Positions 52,079-64,000 of a stretch of 64,000 bases of DNA are shown here, in pieces. The position numbers were made by a program, and so were the translations under genes. The notes under the pieces are model-generated. The model saw only the letters and a list, made by a program, of their open reading frames with translations, had not been told where the DNA came from and did no database searches. How positions within the stretch are numbered: position 1 is the stretch's first letter; each line of letters starts with the position of its first letter. The stretch covers positions 1 through 64,000 of the forward strand of contig CATZLI010000005.1 of NCBI GenBank assembly GCA_958421275.1. The letters are read 5' to 3'. This DNA comes from an uncultured Collinsella sp. (GTDB lineage Bacteria > Actinomycetota > Coriobacteriia > Coriobacteriales > Coriobacteriaceae).

Positions 52079-52675
52079 ATGAGTGCGAATCACAGTCTGC
52101 AAAAACTGCTCGATGAGCTGGGCCGCCTGCCGGGCATTGGTCCCAAGTCGGCCCAGCGCATCGCCTATTACCTGTTGGAGGCCGACGCCGAGGAGGCGCG
52201 CCGCCTGGCCGAGGCCATCCTGGAGGTCAAGCAGGAGGTCCACTTTTGCAGCCGTTGCTTTAACTACGCCACGGCCGACGAGTGCTCCATCTGCCAGGAC
52301 CCGATGCGCGATACCACTCGCATTTGTGTGGTGGGCGAGCCGCGCGACGTCCAGGCAATCGAGCGCACGGGCAGCTACCATGGCCTGTACCATGTGCTGG
52401 GCGGCGTGATCAGTCCCATGGACAAGATTGGTCCCGAGCAGTTGCACATCCGCGAGCTGCTGGCGCGTCTGGGCCACGAGGATATCCATGAGGTCATCAT
52501 CGCCACCAACCCCAACATCGAGGGCGAGACCACGGCGAGCTACCTGGCCCGTACCATCAAGCCGTTGGGCGTCGAGGTGTCGCGTCTGGCAAGCGGCCTT
52601 CCCGTGGGCGGCGACTTGGAGTATGCCGACGAGCTTACGCTTGGCCGCGCCATCGAGGCCCGTCGCGCGATTTAG
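52079..52675 (+). CDS. recR: Recombination mediator RecR
   Basis: RecR with RecO and RecF loads RecA on gapped DNA. The 198-residue protein has the N-terminal HhH (LDELGRLPGIGPKSAQRIAYYLL), the zinc finger CSRCFNYATADECSIC, and a Toprim domain (ICVVGEPRDVQAIE, YHVLGGVISPMDKIGP, ATNPNIEGETTASYL). The ATG at 52079 sits in ATATATATATG with no visible ribosome site, so translation may depend on coupling to ybaB 15 nt upstream. Confidence 0.95.
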   Translation: MSANHSLQKLLDELGRLPGIGPKSAQRIAYYLLEADAEEARRLAEAILEVKQEVHFCSRCFNYATADECSICQDPMRDTTRICVVGEPRDVQAIERTGSYHGLYHVLGGVISPMDKIGPEQLHIRELLARLGHEDIHEVIIATNPNIEGETTASYLARTIKPLGVEVSRLASGLPVGGDLEYADELTLGRAIEARRAI

Positions 52676-52705
52676 GTGGCGAGCCTGCTCCTGCCGTATG
52701 TTTTC

Positions 52706-52751
52706 CTCACAGTCGCACGGGGTAGTCATAATTTCCCCGTGCGACTGTGAG
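52706..52751 (+). terminator. Terminator-like palindrome after recR
   Basis: A perfect 17-bp stem (52706-52722 with 52735-52751) is followed by TTTG. The T-tract is short, so it may also be a palindromic element. Confidence 0.6.
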
Positions 52752-52881
52752 TTTGTTGTGCAACAAAGATGCTTCGTATCCGCTTATCGCATGGATGCTT
52801 CCGCTCGCATCCTTAATTTGCTCATTCGTTGCGCAACCTTTTGGGTTCGCTGATACACTCAAATATGGATTCGAATGAATG

Positions 52882-52906
52882 CGCCGCTCCCGAGCGGCGT
52901 GTTTTT
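52882..52906 (+). terminator. Hairpin with T-tract in the leader of the kinase module
   Basis: CGCCGCT/AGCGGCG (52882-52888 with 52893-52899) is followed by TGTTTTTG, directly before the GGAGGAG ribosome site of the 52922 gene. It could attenuate the operon. Confidence 0.5.
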
Positions 52907-52921
52907 GTTGGAGGAGAACGC

Positions 52922-53827
52922 ATGCGGCCCGGTGGCACTCAGACAAAGCGCGGCGCCGCGGTGCGCATACGACGCCGACTGGGCTTGGCGCCGCGGGCGT
53001 ACGCACTGCTATCGTGCTCGCTGGTGCTGGTCATAGCTGGCGTTTCTGCCTATGGCATGACCGTGCCGTCCATGATGCAGGCGCATGCCGCACGCGAACC
53101 GCGCGTGGGGCATGAGGCCAAAAGCGATCTGGGCACCACGACTGGATATGCTTGGGCAAGTGTGGTCGGGCATATTGTGTTTGGCACCGACGATGCGGAC
53201 GGCGCCGAGGCCCCGGACAACGAAGTCACGCTTGCCAATGGCAAAACCATCGTGCTCACCAACACCAAGATCATCGATCGATTGTCCAACAATAGCGTGG
53301 CGGCAACGGTGAATAAGGTCGAGCAGCAAAAGGAGCAGGACGCCCAGCAGTCCGGAAAGCCCGGTAGCTCGGATACTTCTGGCTCCGGCTCGGATTCATC
53401 GAGTTCGGGCGGCGGCTCTGGGTCGGGTTCCTCTACCGGAGGGCCTGGAAACGGCGGCTCGACGGGCGGCAACACTGACAACGATGCAAACTCCGGCGGC
53501 CTTTCCGCTGCTGAGGAAGAGAGCATTCACAGTTGGCTTGTGACCAAGTACAACATGCTCGACGGCTATGTTTCTCGTGCCAATGACGTGGTCTCGACCT
53601 ATAACTCTACGGGAGATCCCAGGCCGTGCGACAGCCTGGTCGGGGAGATGTTTGTCATTCGAGCCGAGTTCGGTCGTCAGACATTCTCGCCCCGGTCAAG
53701 GTGGTATCAGCAGTATGCCAATCTGTGGGGCTGTTACACCAACCTATGTCAATGGGTCGGCCATTACGGCGATGATGACGTCGCGCTCGGTAACTTCAAC
53801 AATAACGTGGCGGCGCTTGCCCTATGA
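52922..53827 (+). CDS. Membrane-anchored extracellular protein of the second kinase module
   Basis: The 301-residue protein has a basic N-terminus, a membrane segment or uncleaved signal (AYALLSCSLVLVIAGVSAYG), a region with LANGKTIVLTNTKIIDRLSNNS, a Gly/Ser spacer (about 140-190) and a C-terminal helical domain with three Cys (DPRPCDSLVGEM, NLWGCYTNLCQWVG). ATG 52922 has GGAGGAG upstream. The next gene, a kinase, overlaps its stop by four bases (ATGA), so this protein may be a sensor or target of that kinase. Family not recognised. Confidence 0.7.
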   Translation: MRPGGTQTKRGAAVRIRRRLGLAPRAYALLSCSLVLVIAGVSAYGMTVPSMMQAHAAREPRVGHEAKSDLGTTTGYAWASVVGHIVFGTDDADGAEAPDNEVTLANGKTIVLTNTKIIDRLSNNSVAATVNKVEQQKEQDAQQSGKPGSSDTSGSGSDSSSSGGGSGSGSSTGGPGNGGSTGGNTDNDANSGGLSAAEEESIHSWLVTKYNMLDGYVSRANDVVSTYNSTGDPRPCDSLVGEMFVIRAEFGRQTFSPRSRWYQQYANLWGCYTNLCQWVGHYGDDDVALGNFNNNVAALAL

Positions 53828-55668
53828 TGACCGATCTTGCATCCACCACACCACAATCGCTCGGTCGCGATCCCATGGTCGGCCTGCGCCTGGCGCGTGT
53901 CGACGGGTTTGAGCCGGCCATTGCGCTCGGTCAGGACGAACTGCCTGCCTATCTGCGTCGTTTTACGATACTGTTTGCCGACGATGCCACCATGCGCCGT
54001 GGCGGTAACGGCCGCGTGACGCGTGCTGTCAACGCCCAAGGCGAGGACGTAGCACTCAAACAGCTCATCTTGCCGACGCGCGATGAGTTTGACGACGATG
54101 CCGCCCATGAGTCGCTGGTCGCCAAGTTCAAAGCGGCATTTCGCGAGGAATACGAATGCCATCGCGCCCTTTCGGGCCTTAAGGGCTTTCCCCGCCTCTA
54201 TGGCTGGGGCGAGGTCGACGGTGTGCCTGCAATTGTCATGGAATGGGTCGAGGGCGAGACGCTCGCCCGCTTGCGTTCGCGACTTGCCGTGGACGATGCC
54301 GGACGCCTGTCGCCGCTTGTGGCGGCGCGTCTGGGTCGCGACCTGTTCGATCTGCTCTGCCGTATGAGTCTGGTGGGCGAGGGCTTTGTCCATCGCGATA
54401 TCTCGCCCGCTAATATTATGGTGCGTACGGCGCGTCTACCGCTTGACCGGCAGCTTGCCGAGGGCACCTTTGACCTGTGCCTGATCGACTTTGGCTCGTC
54501 GCTGGCGCTTGAGCCTGCGTCGGCCGTGGCCGGTACCGGCGGCAAGGCATCCTTTACCGAGCGCTATGCCACGCTGCGTCGCGCGACGGTTGCCTATGCC
54601 CCGCCCGAGATGCTCACCGACGATATTCCCGACCTGCGCGCTTTGCGTATGTCGCCGGCGATTGACGTCTATGCCGCGGCAAGCACGGTTTACGAGCTCA
54701 TTGCCGGCGTCGCGCCATACGAAGCCGCGCCGAGCACTTCGGGCACCTCGGGTTCGCGCAAAAAGACGCGCGACATCGCGAGCCCCTACCGTCTCAAGAT
54801 GGACACGCGGCCCGACTATCCCATTGGTGCCCATGCGCCCGGTTGTGATTTGACTCAGCTGCTTCGTCGTGAGCCCGATGTGGCGCTCGCCGCGGCCGAG
54901 CAGGCCCAGCAGCTAGGGCTTGAGCCGGATTCCGAAGAGCTACGCGATGCGCTGGCGTTTGTCGATGCCCAGCTGTTCGACGTGGTGATGGCCTGTCTGT
55001 CCAGCCATCAAAAAGATCGTCCCGAGCCGGCGGCGGTCGAGGCGGCGCTCTCAGCGTTTTGTGACCACTATGCGCAAAATGTCGGCCGTTCGCTCCGCGG
55101 CGAGCCGCTCACGCCGTGCCCCATGGATGCGTCTGGCCGCGCGGTTCGTCGCGCGCTGATGGTCGGCGCGACGGTCGTCTGTGGCGTGGTTTGGGCTGTG
55201 ATCGTGGTTTCGGCCGCGCTGCTGGCGTCGGGCGCTCGCGTGACGGCGACTTTGGGATCGCTCGTGTGGTCTGGGTCGCTACCGGGTATTATTGCCGCAC
55301 TGGCGTTGGCGCTGCCAGGCATAGCCGGCGTTGCCGCGGGGGCGCTTGCGCGCGATCGGCGCTCGGGCTTCCTGCAGGGTGTGCTTGCGCTTTCTGCCTG
55401 CGAGGTTCCGGTGCTGGTTGTGGCTGCATGTAGCGTATTTTCCCAACGCGCCGTGATGGGCGGCCTTGTTGCCGCTCTGGTTGCAACCTATACGCTTACG
55501 TGGTTTTTGCTTGCGATGGGCTTTGCCTTTGAACTTCCCGTTTCGGCACCACGACGCACAAAAGCCCAGATGGCGACTCCGCTTGCCGGTGGAGCCGCAG
55601 CTGCCCGTACTTTTGGCGGACCTGTCGAAGTATCGTCCGATTCTATTTCTACGACTAAGGAGGCCTAG
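53824..55668 (+). CDS. Membrane Ser/Thr protein kinase of the second module
   Basis: The 614-residue protein has a diverged kinase domain (about 45-420) with a Gly-rich loop (RRGGNGRVTRAV), VALKQL, IVMEWVEGETLARL, catalytic loop HRDISPANIMV, and DFGSS in place of DFG plus the usual activation segment. The domain has insertions (Gly/Ser-rich TSGTSGSRKKTRD). Four hydrophobic segments (about 445-580) follow, then a Ser/Thr tail. It overlaps the upstream gene and is 3 nt from the FHA gene. It is distinct from the kinases at 37-47 kb. Confidence 0.85.
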   Translation: MMTDLASTTPQSLGRDPMVGLRLARVDGFEPAIALGQDELPAYLRRFTILFADDATMRRGGNGRVTRAVNAQGEDVALKQLILPTRDEFDDDAAHESLVAKFKAAFREEYECHRALSGLKGFPRLYGWGEVDGVPAIVMEWVEGETLARLRSRLAVDDAGRLSPLVAARLGRDLFDLLCRMSLVGEGFVHRDISPANIMVRTARLPLDRQLAEGTFDLCLIDFGSSLALEPASAVAGTGGKASFTERYATLRRATVAYAPPEMLTDDIPDLRALRMSPAIDVYAAASTVYELIAGVAPYEAAPSTSGTSGSRKKTRDIASPYRLKMDTRPDYPIGAHAPGCDLTQLLRREPDVALAAAEQAQQLGLEPDSEELRDALAFVDAQLFDVVMACLSSHQKDRPEPAAVEAALSAFCDHYAQNVGRSLRGEPLTPCPMDASGRAVRRALMVGATVVCGVVWAVIVVSAALLASGARVTATLGSLVWSGSLPGIIAALALALPGIAGVAAGALARDRRSGFLQGVLALSACEVPVLVVAACSVFSQRAVMGGLVAALVATYTLTWFLLAMGFAFELPVSAPRRTKAQMATPLAGGAAAARTFGGPVEVSSDSISTTKEA

Positions 55669-55671
55669 GTC

Positions 55672-56609
55672 ATGGCATCTCAAGTTGAGCTCACCCCATG
55701 CGGGGCCATGTTTGACATCTTTAAGCGCGCGGCGCATCTGAGCCATATCGAGCTGTGCGGCTTGGTGCTTTCGTCCCGTCCGCTCGCCGACGGCCGCAGC
55801 CCGCAGAGCCGAGCCGCCGATCGCTCTTGGGTTTCCCGCTTTATCGTTGCGCGCCGGTCGGCACGCTTCAGCAGCGCTACTTTGCCGAATACGGTACCTC
55901 GGCTGCGCGCATTATGTCGCAACTGGCCCTGCGCCAGCGAAATCCCATGGACTCCACGGCTGTGATCAATATGGTGTGCGGTCCTGCAGGTGAACCGATG
56001 GTACGCGCGCTCGAAGAGTGCCACCAGGACACGAATCTCTATCGCAACGCGCTCGATCGCCTGTCCCAGGCGGCGGAACTCATGCCCGCCGAGCGCGCCG
56101 AGGCCGTGCTGGTGCTGTTTGTCGCTGTCGGTTGTTCGGCGGATGTGCGGTCCTCGGTGAACTATGCCATCGACTACGCGCACGCGACCTGTGGCGGAGG
56201 CACCTCCACGCCGCGTTCGCTTGGCATGTCGATGACCGCGGGCGAACGCGAACCCGCCCCGGCGCACCCCTTGGGCTTGCTGCGCGTACAAAACAGTTTT
56301 GTCGTGAGCGCCCCGCGCTGGATTCAGCCGAGTGAGCAGGGTGTTGAGATTGGCGCGCTGGCCACTGGTGAGGGCGATATTACCGACGTCGGCGACGATG
56401 TCTCGGCCCGCCATGCCCATATCTGGTGCGATGCTCAAAATATCTGGCACGTCGAGGACTTGTCGTCCACCAACGGAACCGTGGTGGTAAACGGGGCCAC
56501 GCGCGTCTGCATTCAGGTCGAGCCCGGCCGTTCCGCCCAACTCAATCCCGGCGACGAGCTCAAGCTCGGCGAATCCACTACCTACGCCATTCTCTTCGGT
56601 GCCCTCTAG
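55672..56609 (+). pseudogene. FHA-domain protein with apparent 1-nt frameshift
   Basis: ATG 55672 has AAGGAGG 7 nt upstream and reads MASQVELTPCGAMFDIFKRA to RSWVSRFIVA. Sensible sequence then continues one frame back as APVGTLQQRYFAEYG. Adding one base in the GTTGCGCGCC run near 55848-55853 joins them as FIVAAPVGTLQQ. The downstream part (to 56609) has a helical region (MVRALEECHQDTNLYRNALD) and a C-terminal FHA domain (SARHAHIWC, LSSTNGTVVVNG). Total about 312 codons. It may be a sequencing error, a recent mutation or programmed frameshifting. It completes the second kinase operon. Confidence 0.75.
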
Positions 56610-56641
56610 CCGGCAGTTAGGGACGTTCCTTTTCTGCCGGC
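56609..56641. repeat. Short palindrome GCCGGCAG...CTGCCGGC
   Basis: 8-bp arms (56609-56616 and 56634-56641) begin on the stop codon of the FHA gene; the interior contains GGGACGTTCC, similar to the 3114/62324 element. The remaining gap to 57058 holds a TACAAT at 56772-56777 as a possible -10 box and no gene. Confidence 0.4.
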
Positions 56642-57058
56642 ACTTGGGGACACTCCTTGGCGCGCCAGGGCCGGCCGCTTGGGACGAGGGGCCATTTCGC
56701 CCCTTGGCGGTCAGTCGGGGTAAACCTTTACCGCCCGCCTATATTTGCCGAAATTACACTTGACGGCGGGGTACAATAAACCCGCATGCGGATTTCCGTT
56801 GCGGGCGCTTCCCATCGCCGGGGCGTGCCCGGGAGCATCCGGCATGCGGCCTTTGCGGCGCTCGGTCATGTGCAAGACGGGTAGCTGGGCTTGTGGAGCG
56901 CGTGCAGCCCTCCTCGCCTCGGCATGCCTTCTCTCCACGCCATGTACCTGCTGCTGAGCCTGCCTGCCAGATGATTGGAAGCAACAGCGAAAATCCCATC
57001 ACGCCAACATCCCGGCGATCGCCGGGGCCTGTATACCTATATGAGAGGAGAGGGGTAT

Positions 57059-60598
<3,540 letters not shown>

Positions 60599-60609
60599 GT
60601 CTCCCACCG

Positions 60610-60732
60610 CAGGATCTGAGGGCTGACCTTCGCGGACACTCCGCAGGACGAAAGAACCCCCGCCGCACGTAGTGCGCAGCGGGGGTTCTTTCATGTCCGA
60701 GGGCGTCCGCGAAGGTCAGCCCTCAGATCCTG
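60610..60732 (+). terminator. Nested palindromic terminator after nifJ
   Basis: Outer arms of 28 nt (60610-60637 and 60705-60732) are perfect. An inner 14-bp stem GAAAGAACCCCCGC (60650-60663 with 60679-60692) ends in TTCTTTC. The whole is 123 bp. Beyond it, 60733-61252 has no convincing gene: it has a small CGCGGC/GCCGCG hairpin near 60805 and a long AT-rich leader before arcC. Confidence 0.75.
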
Positions 60733-61252
60733 CTACGACTACGTCCTCGGATTGTGTGGGCGGATGAAGGACGTAGTTGGCGGGTATTCCGTCCCTTTCG
60801 CTGTTTCGCGGCTTTGCCGCGAAACCTCGCGCCACTTTGGGGATGGATGGGGGACTTGGCTGTTGCCGCCTTTTCGGAGCTCTTCTTTATTCCTTATGCT
60901 GGATGAAAAGCCCCTTGTTTTTGCAGGGGTGCATACTCGACTTATATGTGCATAGAATCTCGTATAGTGCGAGTAAGATATTGCGCTGTCCGTTTTGTGT
61001 TTAGCAGAGATGTAGTTTGCATAATCCGACATAATCCTTGCTTCATTTAAATAAAGTCGCACGTAAATTACGTAGATATGTCTGAGCTGGAGTTCTGTAC
61101 GCTGAGCGGATAAAAACGACCGTTCACCGTTCCGCTATTTTCAAAATGAATAAAATGAGCGATAAAGAGAATATAAACCTTAATAAACTCGCGTATCGCA
61201 CGGACGCGGGTTATTAATGGGTTGTAGGCCTTTTACAGAAAGGATTCCAGCA

Positions 61253-62215
61253 ATGTCTAAGCCTCTTGGTAAGCCCGATCGTATTGTCGTCGCCCTTGGC
61301 GGCAACGCCCTCGGCAACAACCCCGTCGAGCAGATCGAGGCCGTGAGCAACACCGCCCATGCCCTCCTCGGCCTCATCGAGCAGGGCAACGAGATCATCA
61401 TCACCCACGGCAACGGCCCGCAGGTCGGCATGATCCAGAACGCCTTCGCCGCTGCCCACGATGCCATCGGTACCCCCGAGATGCCGCTGCCCGAGTGCGG
61501 CGCCATGTCCCAGGGCTACATTGGTTATCACCTGCAGCAGGGCATCGGCCGCGAGATGCACAAGCGCTATAAGCGTTGGCACGCCGCCACCGTCGTCACC
61601 CAGATCGAGTGCGATCCCGACGATCCCGCGTTCAAGAACCCGACCAAGCCGATCGGTCCCTTCTATACCGAGGAGCAGGCCAAGGAGTTCATGGCCGAGG
61701 ATCCCTCCAAGGTCTTCGTCGAGGATTCCGGCCGCGGCTGGCGTCGCGTCGTCGCTTCCCCCGATCCCAAGAAGATCGTCGAGGCCGACTCCATCCTCAA
61801 CCTGCTCGACAACGAGTTCATCGTCATCGCCTGCGGTGGCGGCGGCATCCCCGTCGTCCGCGACTACGAGAACAAGGGCTGCTACAAGGGCGTTCCCGCC
61901 GTCATCGACAAGGACCTGGGCGGCGAGCTGTTGGCCGAGGACTGCGACGCTGACGTTCTGTTCCTGCTGACCGCCGTTGAGCATGTCGCCATCAACTTCG
62001 GCAAGCCCAACCAGGAGGAGCTCGAGGACCTCACCGCCGACGAGGCCGAGCGCCTGGCCGACGAGGGCCAGTTCGGCAAGGGTTCCATGGAGCCCAAGGT
62101 TCGCGCTGCTATCAAGTTCGCGCGTTCCCGCAAGGGTCGTACCTGCATCATCGGCGCTCTGGACAAGGCCGCCGAGACCATGGCCGGCCTCTCCGGCACC
62201 CGCATCCACGAGTAG
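61253..62215 (+). CDS. arcC: Carbamate kinase
   Basis: Carbamate kinase makes ATP from carbamoyl phosphate, the last step of arginine deiminase or agmatine pathways. The 320-residue protein has IVVALGGNALG, ITHGNGPQVGMIQ, CGAMSQGYIGYHLQQ, GRGWRRVVASPDPKKIVE, CGGGGIPV, VIDKDLGGELLA and MEPKVRAAIKF. ATG 61253 follows GAAAGGA. No deiminase or transcarbamylase gene is in the window, but an APC permease starts 1.5 kb downstream. The AT-rich leader of several hundred bases suggests regulation. Confidence 0.96.
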   Translation: MSKPLGKPDRIVVALGGNALGNNPVEQIEAVSNTAHALLGLIEQGNEIIITHGNGPQVGMIQNAFAAAHDAIGTPEMPLPECGAMSQGYIGYHLQQGIGREMHKRYKRWHAATVVTQIECDPDDPAFKNPTKPIGPFYTEEQAKEFMAEDPSKVFVEDSGRGWRRVVASPDPKKIVEADSILNLLDNEFIVIACGGGGIPVVRDYENKGCYKGVPAVIDKDLGGELLAEDCDADVLFLLTAVEHVAINFGKPNQEELEDLTADEAERLADEGQFGKGSMEPKVRAAIKFARSRKGRTCIIGALDKAAETMAGLSGTRIHE

Positions 62216-62280
62216 TCTCTACTCTGCTGCCTCTCTTGTGGGCGCCAGGCAAAGCGCTCACAAACTAGCCTCTCTTCATG

Positions 62281-62313
62281 AGCCCCGCAGTCCGCTCCGA
62301 CTGCGGGGCTTTT
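62281..62313 (+). terminator. arcC terminator
   Basis: A perfect 12-bp stem AGCCCCGCAGTC (62281-62292) with 62299-62310 is followed by TTT. Confidence 0.75.
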
Positions 62314-62322
62314 GCTATTCAC

Positions 62323-62407
62323 CTAGTCATTGGGGACGTTCTTAAATGACTAGTCAAACAAGAGCGCCCCCAATGACCACTCATTTAAGTCTGTCCCCAA
62401 TGACTAG
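62323..62407. repeat. Short interspersed palindrome, copy 2
   Basis: Arms of 27 nt (62323-62349 and 62381-62407) match at 24 positions. The left arm shares 32 identical bases with 3114-3145. It overlaps the stop codon of the gene ending at 62404. Confidence 0.75.
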
Positions 62408-63405
62408 TAGTAGGCCCACATGGCTTCGACTTCGTTGAGGACCTCTACGACGCCCCAGCGGCGGGCGCTGCGGTTGGCCGAGTTGGGGTCGTAGACGCCA
62501 ATCTGGTTGGCGTTGTCGATGCCGTAGAGCACGATGTAGTGGCCTACGTTGGTAAACGTACCGGGGCGCACTGCGGCGATGACGGGCGCACCCGAGCGAA
62601 GTGCTTGGGTAATCGATTCGCGATCGTTATAGAGCTGTGTTCCGTTGAGCCCTAGCTGCCACGCACCGCCTGTCATAAACGACCACTCGGTGGCACCAGT
62701 GGGGGCGTAGTTGCCGGCTTCGGCCAGTGCGCATACATCGACCGGCGTCTTATCGGTGTGGCCGGTCTTAAAGATATAGACCATGGTGAGGCAAGTGGGA
62801 CCGCAAGCGTTTTCTCGAATAGTGCCACCGGCATAGGGCAGCTCCGACCATGCGGGGTCAATTTGGTAGATGTGGGGCATGGCGCCGGCCTGCCATTGCG
62901 AGCGTGGGGTCGAGAACGCAAAGGAGTAACCGGGCGCGACGGGAGCTTTAAGCAGCTTGTCCTCGGCAGTGGGCTCAAGACCGGCTGATCCGTGGGAGAT
63001 ACAGGATCCCAAAAACACAAAGACGAGGCAGGCGGCAATGGAGCAAAGCGCAAGGCGTAGGCGGCGGGCCGGAAGCGCGTGGCTTGTGGTGTGCGACGCG
63101 GGGTGAGGGGCGGAATTGCCGCGATCGCGTTGAGGTCGCGAAAAGGAGCGCTTGACGCAGTAGTCGGTCTTACGGCGATCGTAGCGGCGTGGCTGCGATG
63201 TGCCGGTCTGGCGTTGGCGTGTGCTCGTACTTACACGGTCTGACTGCTGCACGGTACGGCTTTGCTGCCGCGAAGAAGCCCCGAGCTGCTCTTGGGGGCG
63301 CTGCGGGTTGTCGTTGTCGGAGGTGATTTTGGGCGTTGACGTGGTGCGGCCGGCAAGGCGCACGCTTTGTGGCCGTTGGTCGCCGTCATTGTATCCGTAT
63401 GCCAT
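62404..63405 (-). CDS. Membrane-anchored C39-like cysteine peptidase family protein
   Basis: The 333-residue protein has a polar, Arg/Gln-rich disordered N-terminus (1-110), one membrane segment (LALCSIAACLVFVFLGSCIS) and an exported C39-like papain-fold domain: RENACGPTCLTMVY (Cys), VGHYIVLYG (His) and VYDPNSANR (Asp/Asn). It may cut peptides or crosslinks at the cell surface. ATG 63405 is chosen (AAGGTGA upstream). Its 3' end runs into the palindrome at 62323-62407. Confidence 0.8.
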   Translation of the reverse strand: MAYGYNDGDQRPQSVRLAGRTTSTPKITSDNDNPQRPQEQLGASSRQQSRTVQQSDRVSTSTRQRQTGTSQPRRYDRRKTDYCVKRSFSRPQRDRGNSAPHPASHTTSHALPARRLRLALCSIAACLVFVFLGSCISHGSAGLEPTAEDKLLKAPVAPGYSFAFSTPRSQWQAGAMPHIYQIDPAWSELPYAGGTIRENACGPTCLTMVYIFKTGHTDKTPVDVCALAEAGNYAPTGATEWSFMTGGAWQLGLNGTQLYNDRESITQALRSGAPVIAAVRPGTFTNVGHYIVLYGIDNANQIGVYDPNSANRSARRWGVVEVLNEVEAMWAYY

Positions 63406-63759
63406 TCGAATCACCTTGCCTCATGTGTAACTTGTCTATCCTACATAAAAAGATGCACGACACATGGGTATGTGCGCCAAAAGCCTGACAAATGGTATGA
63501 ACGTTGCCGCGCCGCGCGCCAAGCGTCACGGCAACAGGTATTCAAAAGCAGACAAGATGAAAGCGTCCAAGACGAATGACGTCTCCCGCCGTTCGTCCCA
63601 AAAACGGTGCCGCTCGTTTTGCAATTCTGCCTTCGGTCGAGCTGCGAGCGGCGCTGCTGCGCCAAGGCCGTATCTTAAAGCCATGGAATAAAAGCGCGCG
63701 GCAAAACGGACCGCGCAAGGGGTGACGCCAAGGGCGTCAAACAGGAAAGGAGGGGAACA
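63406..63759. other. Divergent intergenic region
   Basis: 354 bp with two small hairpins near the right side (GCGCGG/CCGCGC about 63693-63715 and GACGCC/GGCGTC near 63724-63738), the last in the leader of the permease. Open frames across it look non-coding. Confidence 0.4.
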
Positions 63760-64000
63760 ATGGCGGACAAGAACGCAGAAGTTGCAGTCGAGGATAACGG
63801 CGGCATGAAGAAAACGCTTTCGCTCTGGAACTTCTTCACCATCGGCTTCGGTGCCATCATCGGTACCGGTTGGGTTCTGCAGGTCGGCGACTGGATGGTC
63901 GTGGGCGGCGGTCCCGTTCCCGCTATGATCGCATTCCTCTTGGGTGCAATCTTCCTCGTGCCCGTCGGAGCTGTTTTCGGTGAGCTCACGGCTGCTATCC
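63760..64000 (+). CDS. APC-family amino acid permease, N-terminal part (truncated by window)
   Basis: 80 codons are visible after ATG 63760, which has GGAAAGGAGGGG upstream. After a short polar N-terminus the sequence LWNFFTIGFGAIIGTGWVLQ is the first membrane segment of APC transporters with its GxGxxIG-like turn, followed by VGGGPVPAMIAFLLGAIFL. The substrate cannot be told from this part. Confidence 0.8.
   Translation, partial: MADKNAEVAVEDNGGMKKTLSLWNFFTIGFGAIIGTGWVLQVGDWMVVGGGPVPAMIAFLLGAIFLVPVGAVFGELTAAI

Noticed and set aside
60739..61062. 107-codon minus-strand frame in the nifJ-arcC gap
   Set aside because: No ribosome site, no recognisable domain, and it covers hairpin and AT-rich leader sequence.
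63464..63691. 75-codon frame upstream of the permease
   Set aside because: Ser/Arg/Lys-rich low-quality sequence without a ribosome site; more likely leader DNA of the permease.

Overview
The window is a 64 kb chromosomal segment of a high-GC, anaerobic Gram-positive bacterium, most likely a coriobacterium close to Collinsella. The lineage call is an inference. It rests on GC-rich coding sequence, actinobacterial gene order (dnaK-grpE-dnaJ-hspR; a pstP-rodA-pbpA-pknB type operon), a mannose-type PTS, pyruvate:ferredoxin oxidoreductase and a carbamate kinase. No rRNA or CRISPR array is visible; one tRNA gene is present.

Layout, left to right. 1-2.9 kb: the end of dnaK, then grpE, a zinc-finger-less DnaJ and an HspR-like MerR regulator. 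3.2-5.6 kb: an aconitase-family hydratase. 5.6-9.1 kb: a repeat-rich cassette with three small membrane-anchored proteins, two of them paralogues, bounded by matching 139-nt pairs of inverted repeats. 9.2-13.9 kb: clpB, a small ORF and a DUF4143-type ATPase. 14-20.8 kb: a membrane-anchored acidic protein, a multispanning membrane protein with a TetR regulator, a divergent Fe-S/FAD oxidoreductase and hypA. 21.2-24.5 kb: mannose-family PTS genes (EIIAB, EIIC, EIID, DUF956), then a 61-62 bp tandem palindromic array.

24.8-37.1 kb is a roughly 12.3 kb integrative mobilizable element in a tRNA-Arg(CCT) gene. Its ends carry matching tRNA 3'-half sequences and GGGTGAAA-type motifs. It holds an MmeI-like type IIG restriction-modification enzyme overlapping a DUF262/HNH (GmrSD/SspE-like) gene, a candidate oriT, a relaxase, a VirD4-type coupling protein, a MobC-like protein, a DnaB-like ATPase, two small genes and a tyrosine integrase interrupted by one in-frame TGA. 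Further tRNA 3'-end relics lie just outside the right end.

37.4-47.5 kb (minus strand) is a cell-wall and Ser/Thr-kinase operon: membrane kinase, fhaA, fhaB, PP2C phosphatase, a single-gene fusion of a SEDS glycosyltransferase with a class B PBP, and PASTA kinase pknB. 47.6-52.7 kb: a YcxB-like protein, dnaX, a small membrane protein, ybaB and recR. 52.9-56.6 kb: a second kinase/FHA module (anchored extracellular protein, membrane kinase, FHA protein with an apparent frameshift). 57-64 kb: pyruvate:ferredoxin oxidoreductase, carbamate kinase, an anchored C39-like protein and the start of an APC permease.

The strongest leads are the type IIG plus DUF262/HNH overlapping pair on the mobile element, the SEDS-PBP fusion, the second kinase/FHA operon, and several families of intergenic palindromes, one with compensatory base changes. 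All family assignments come from reading motifs; no searches were run.
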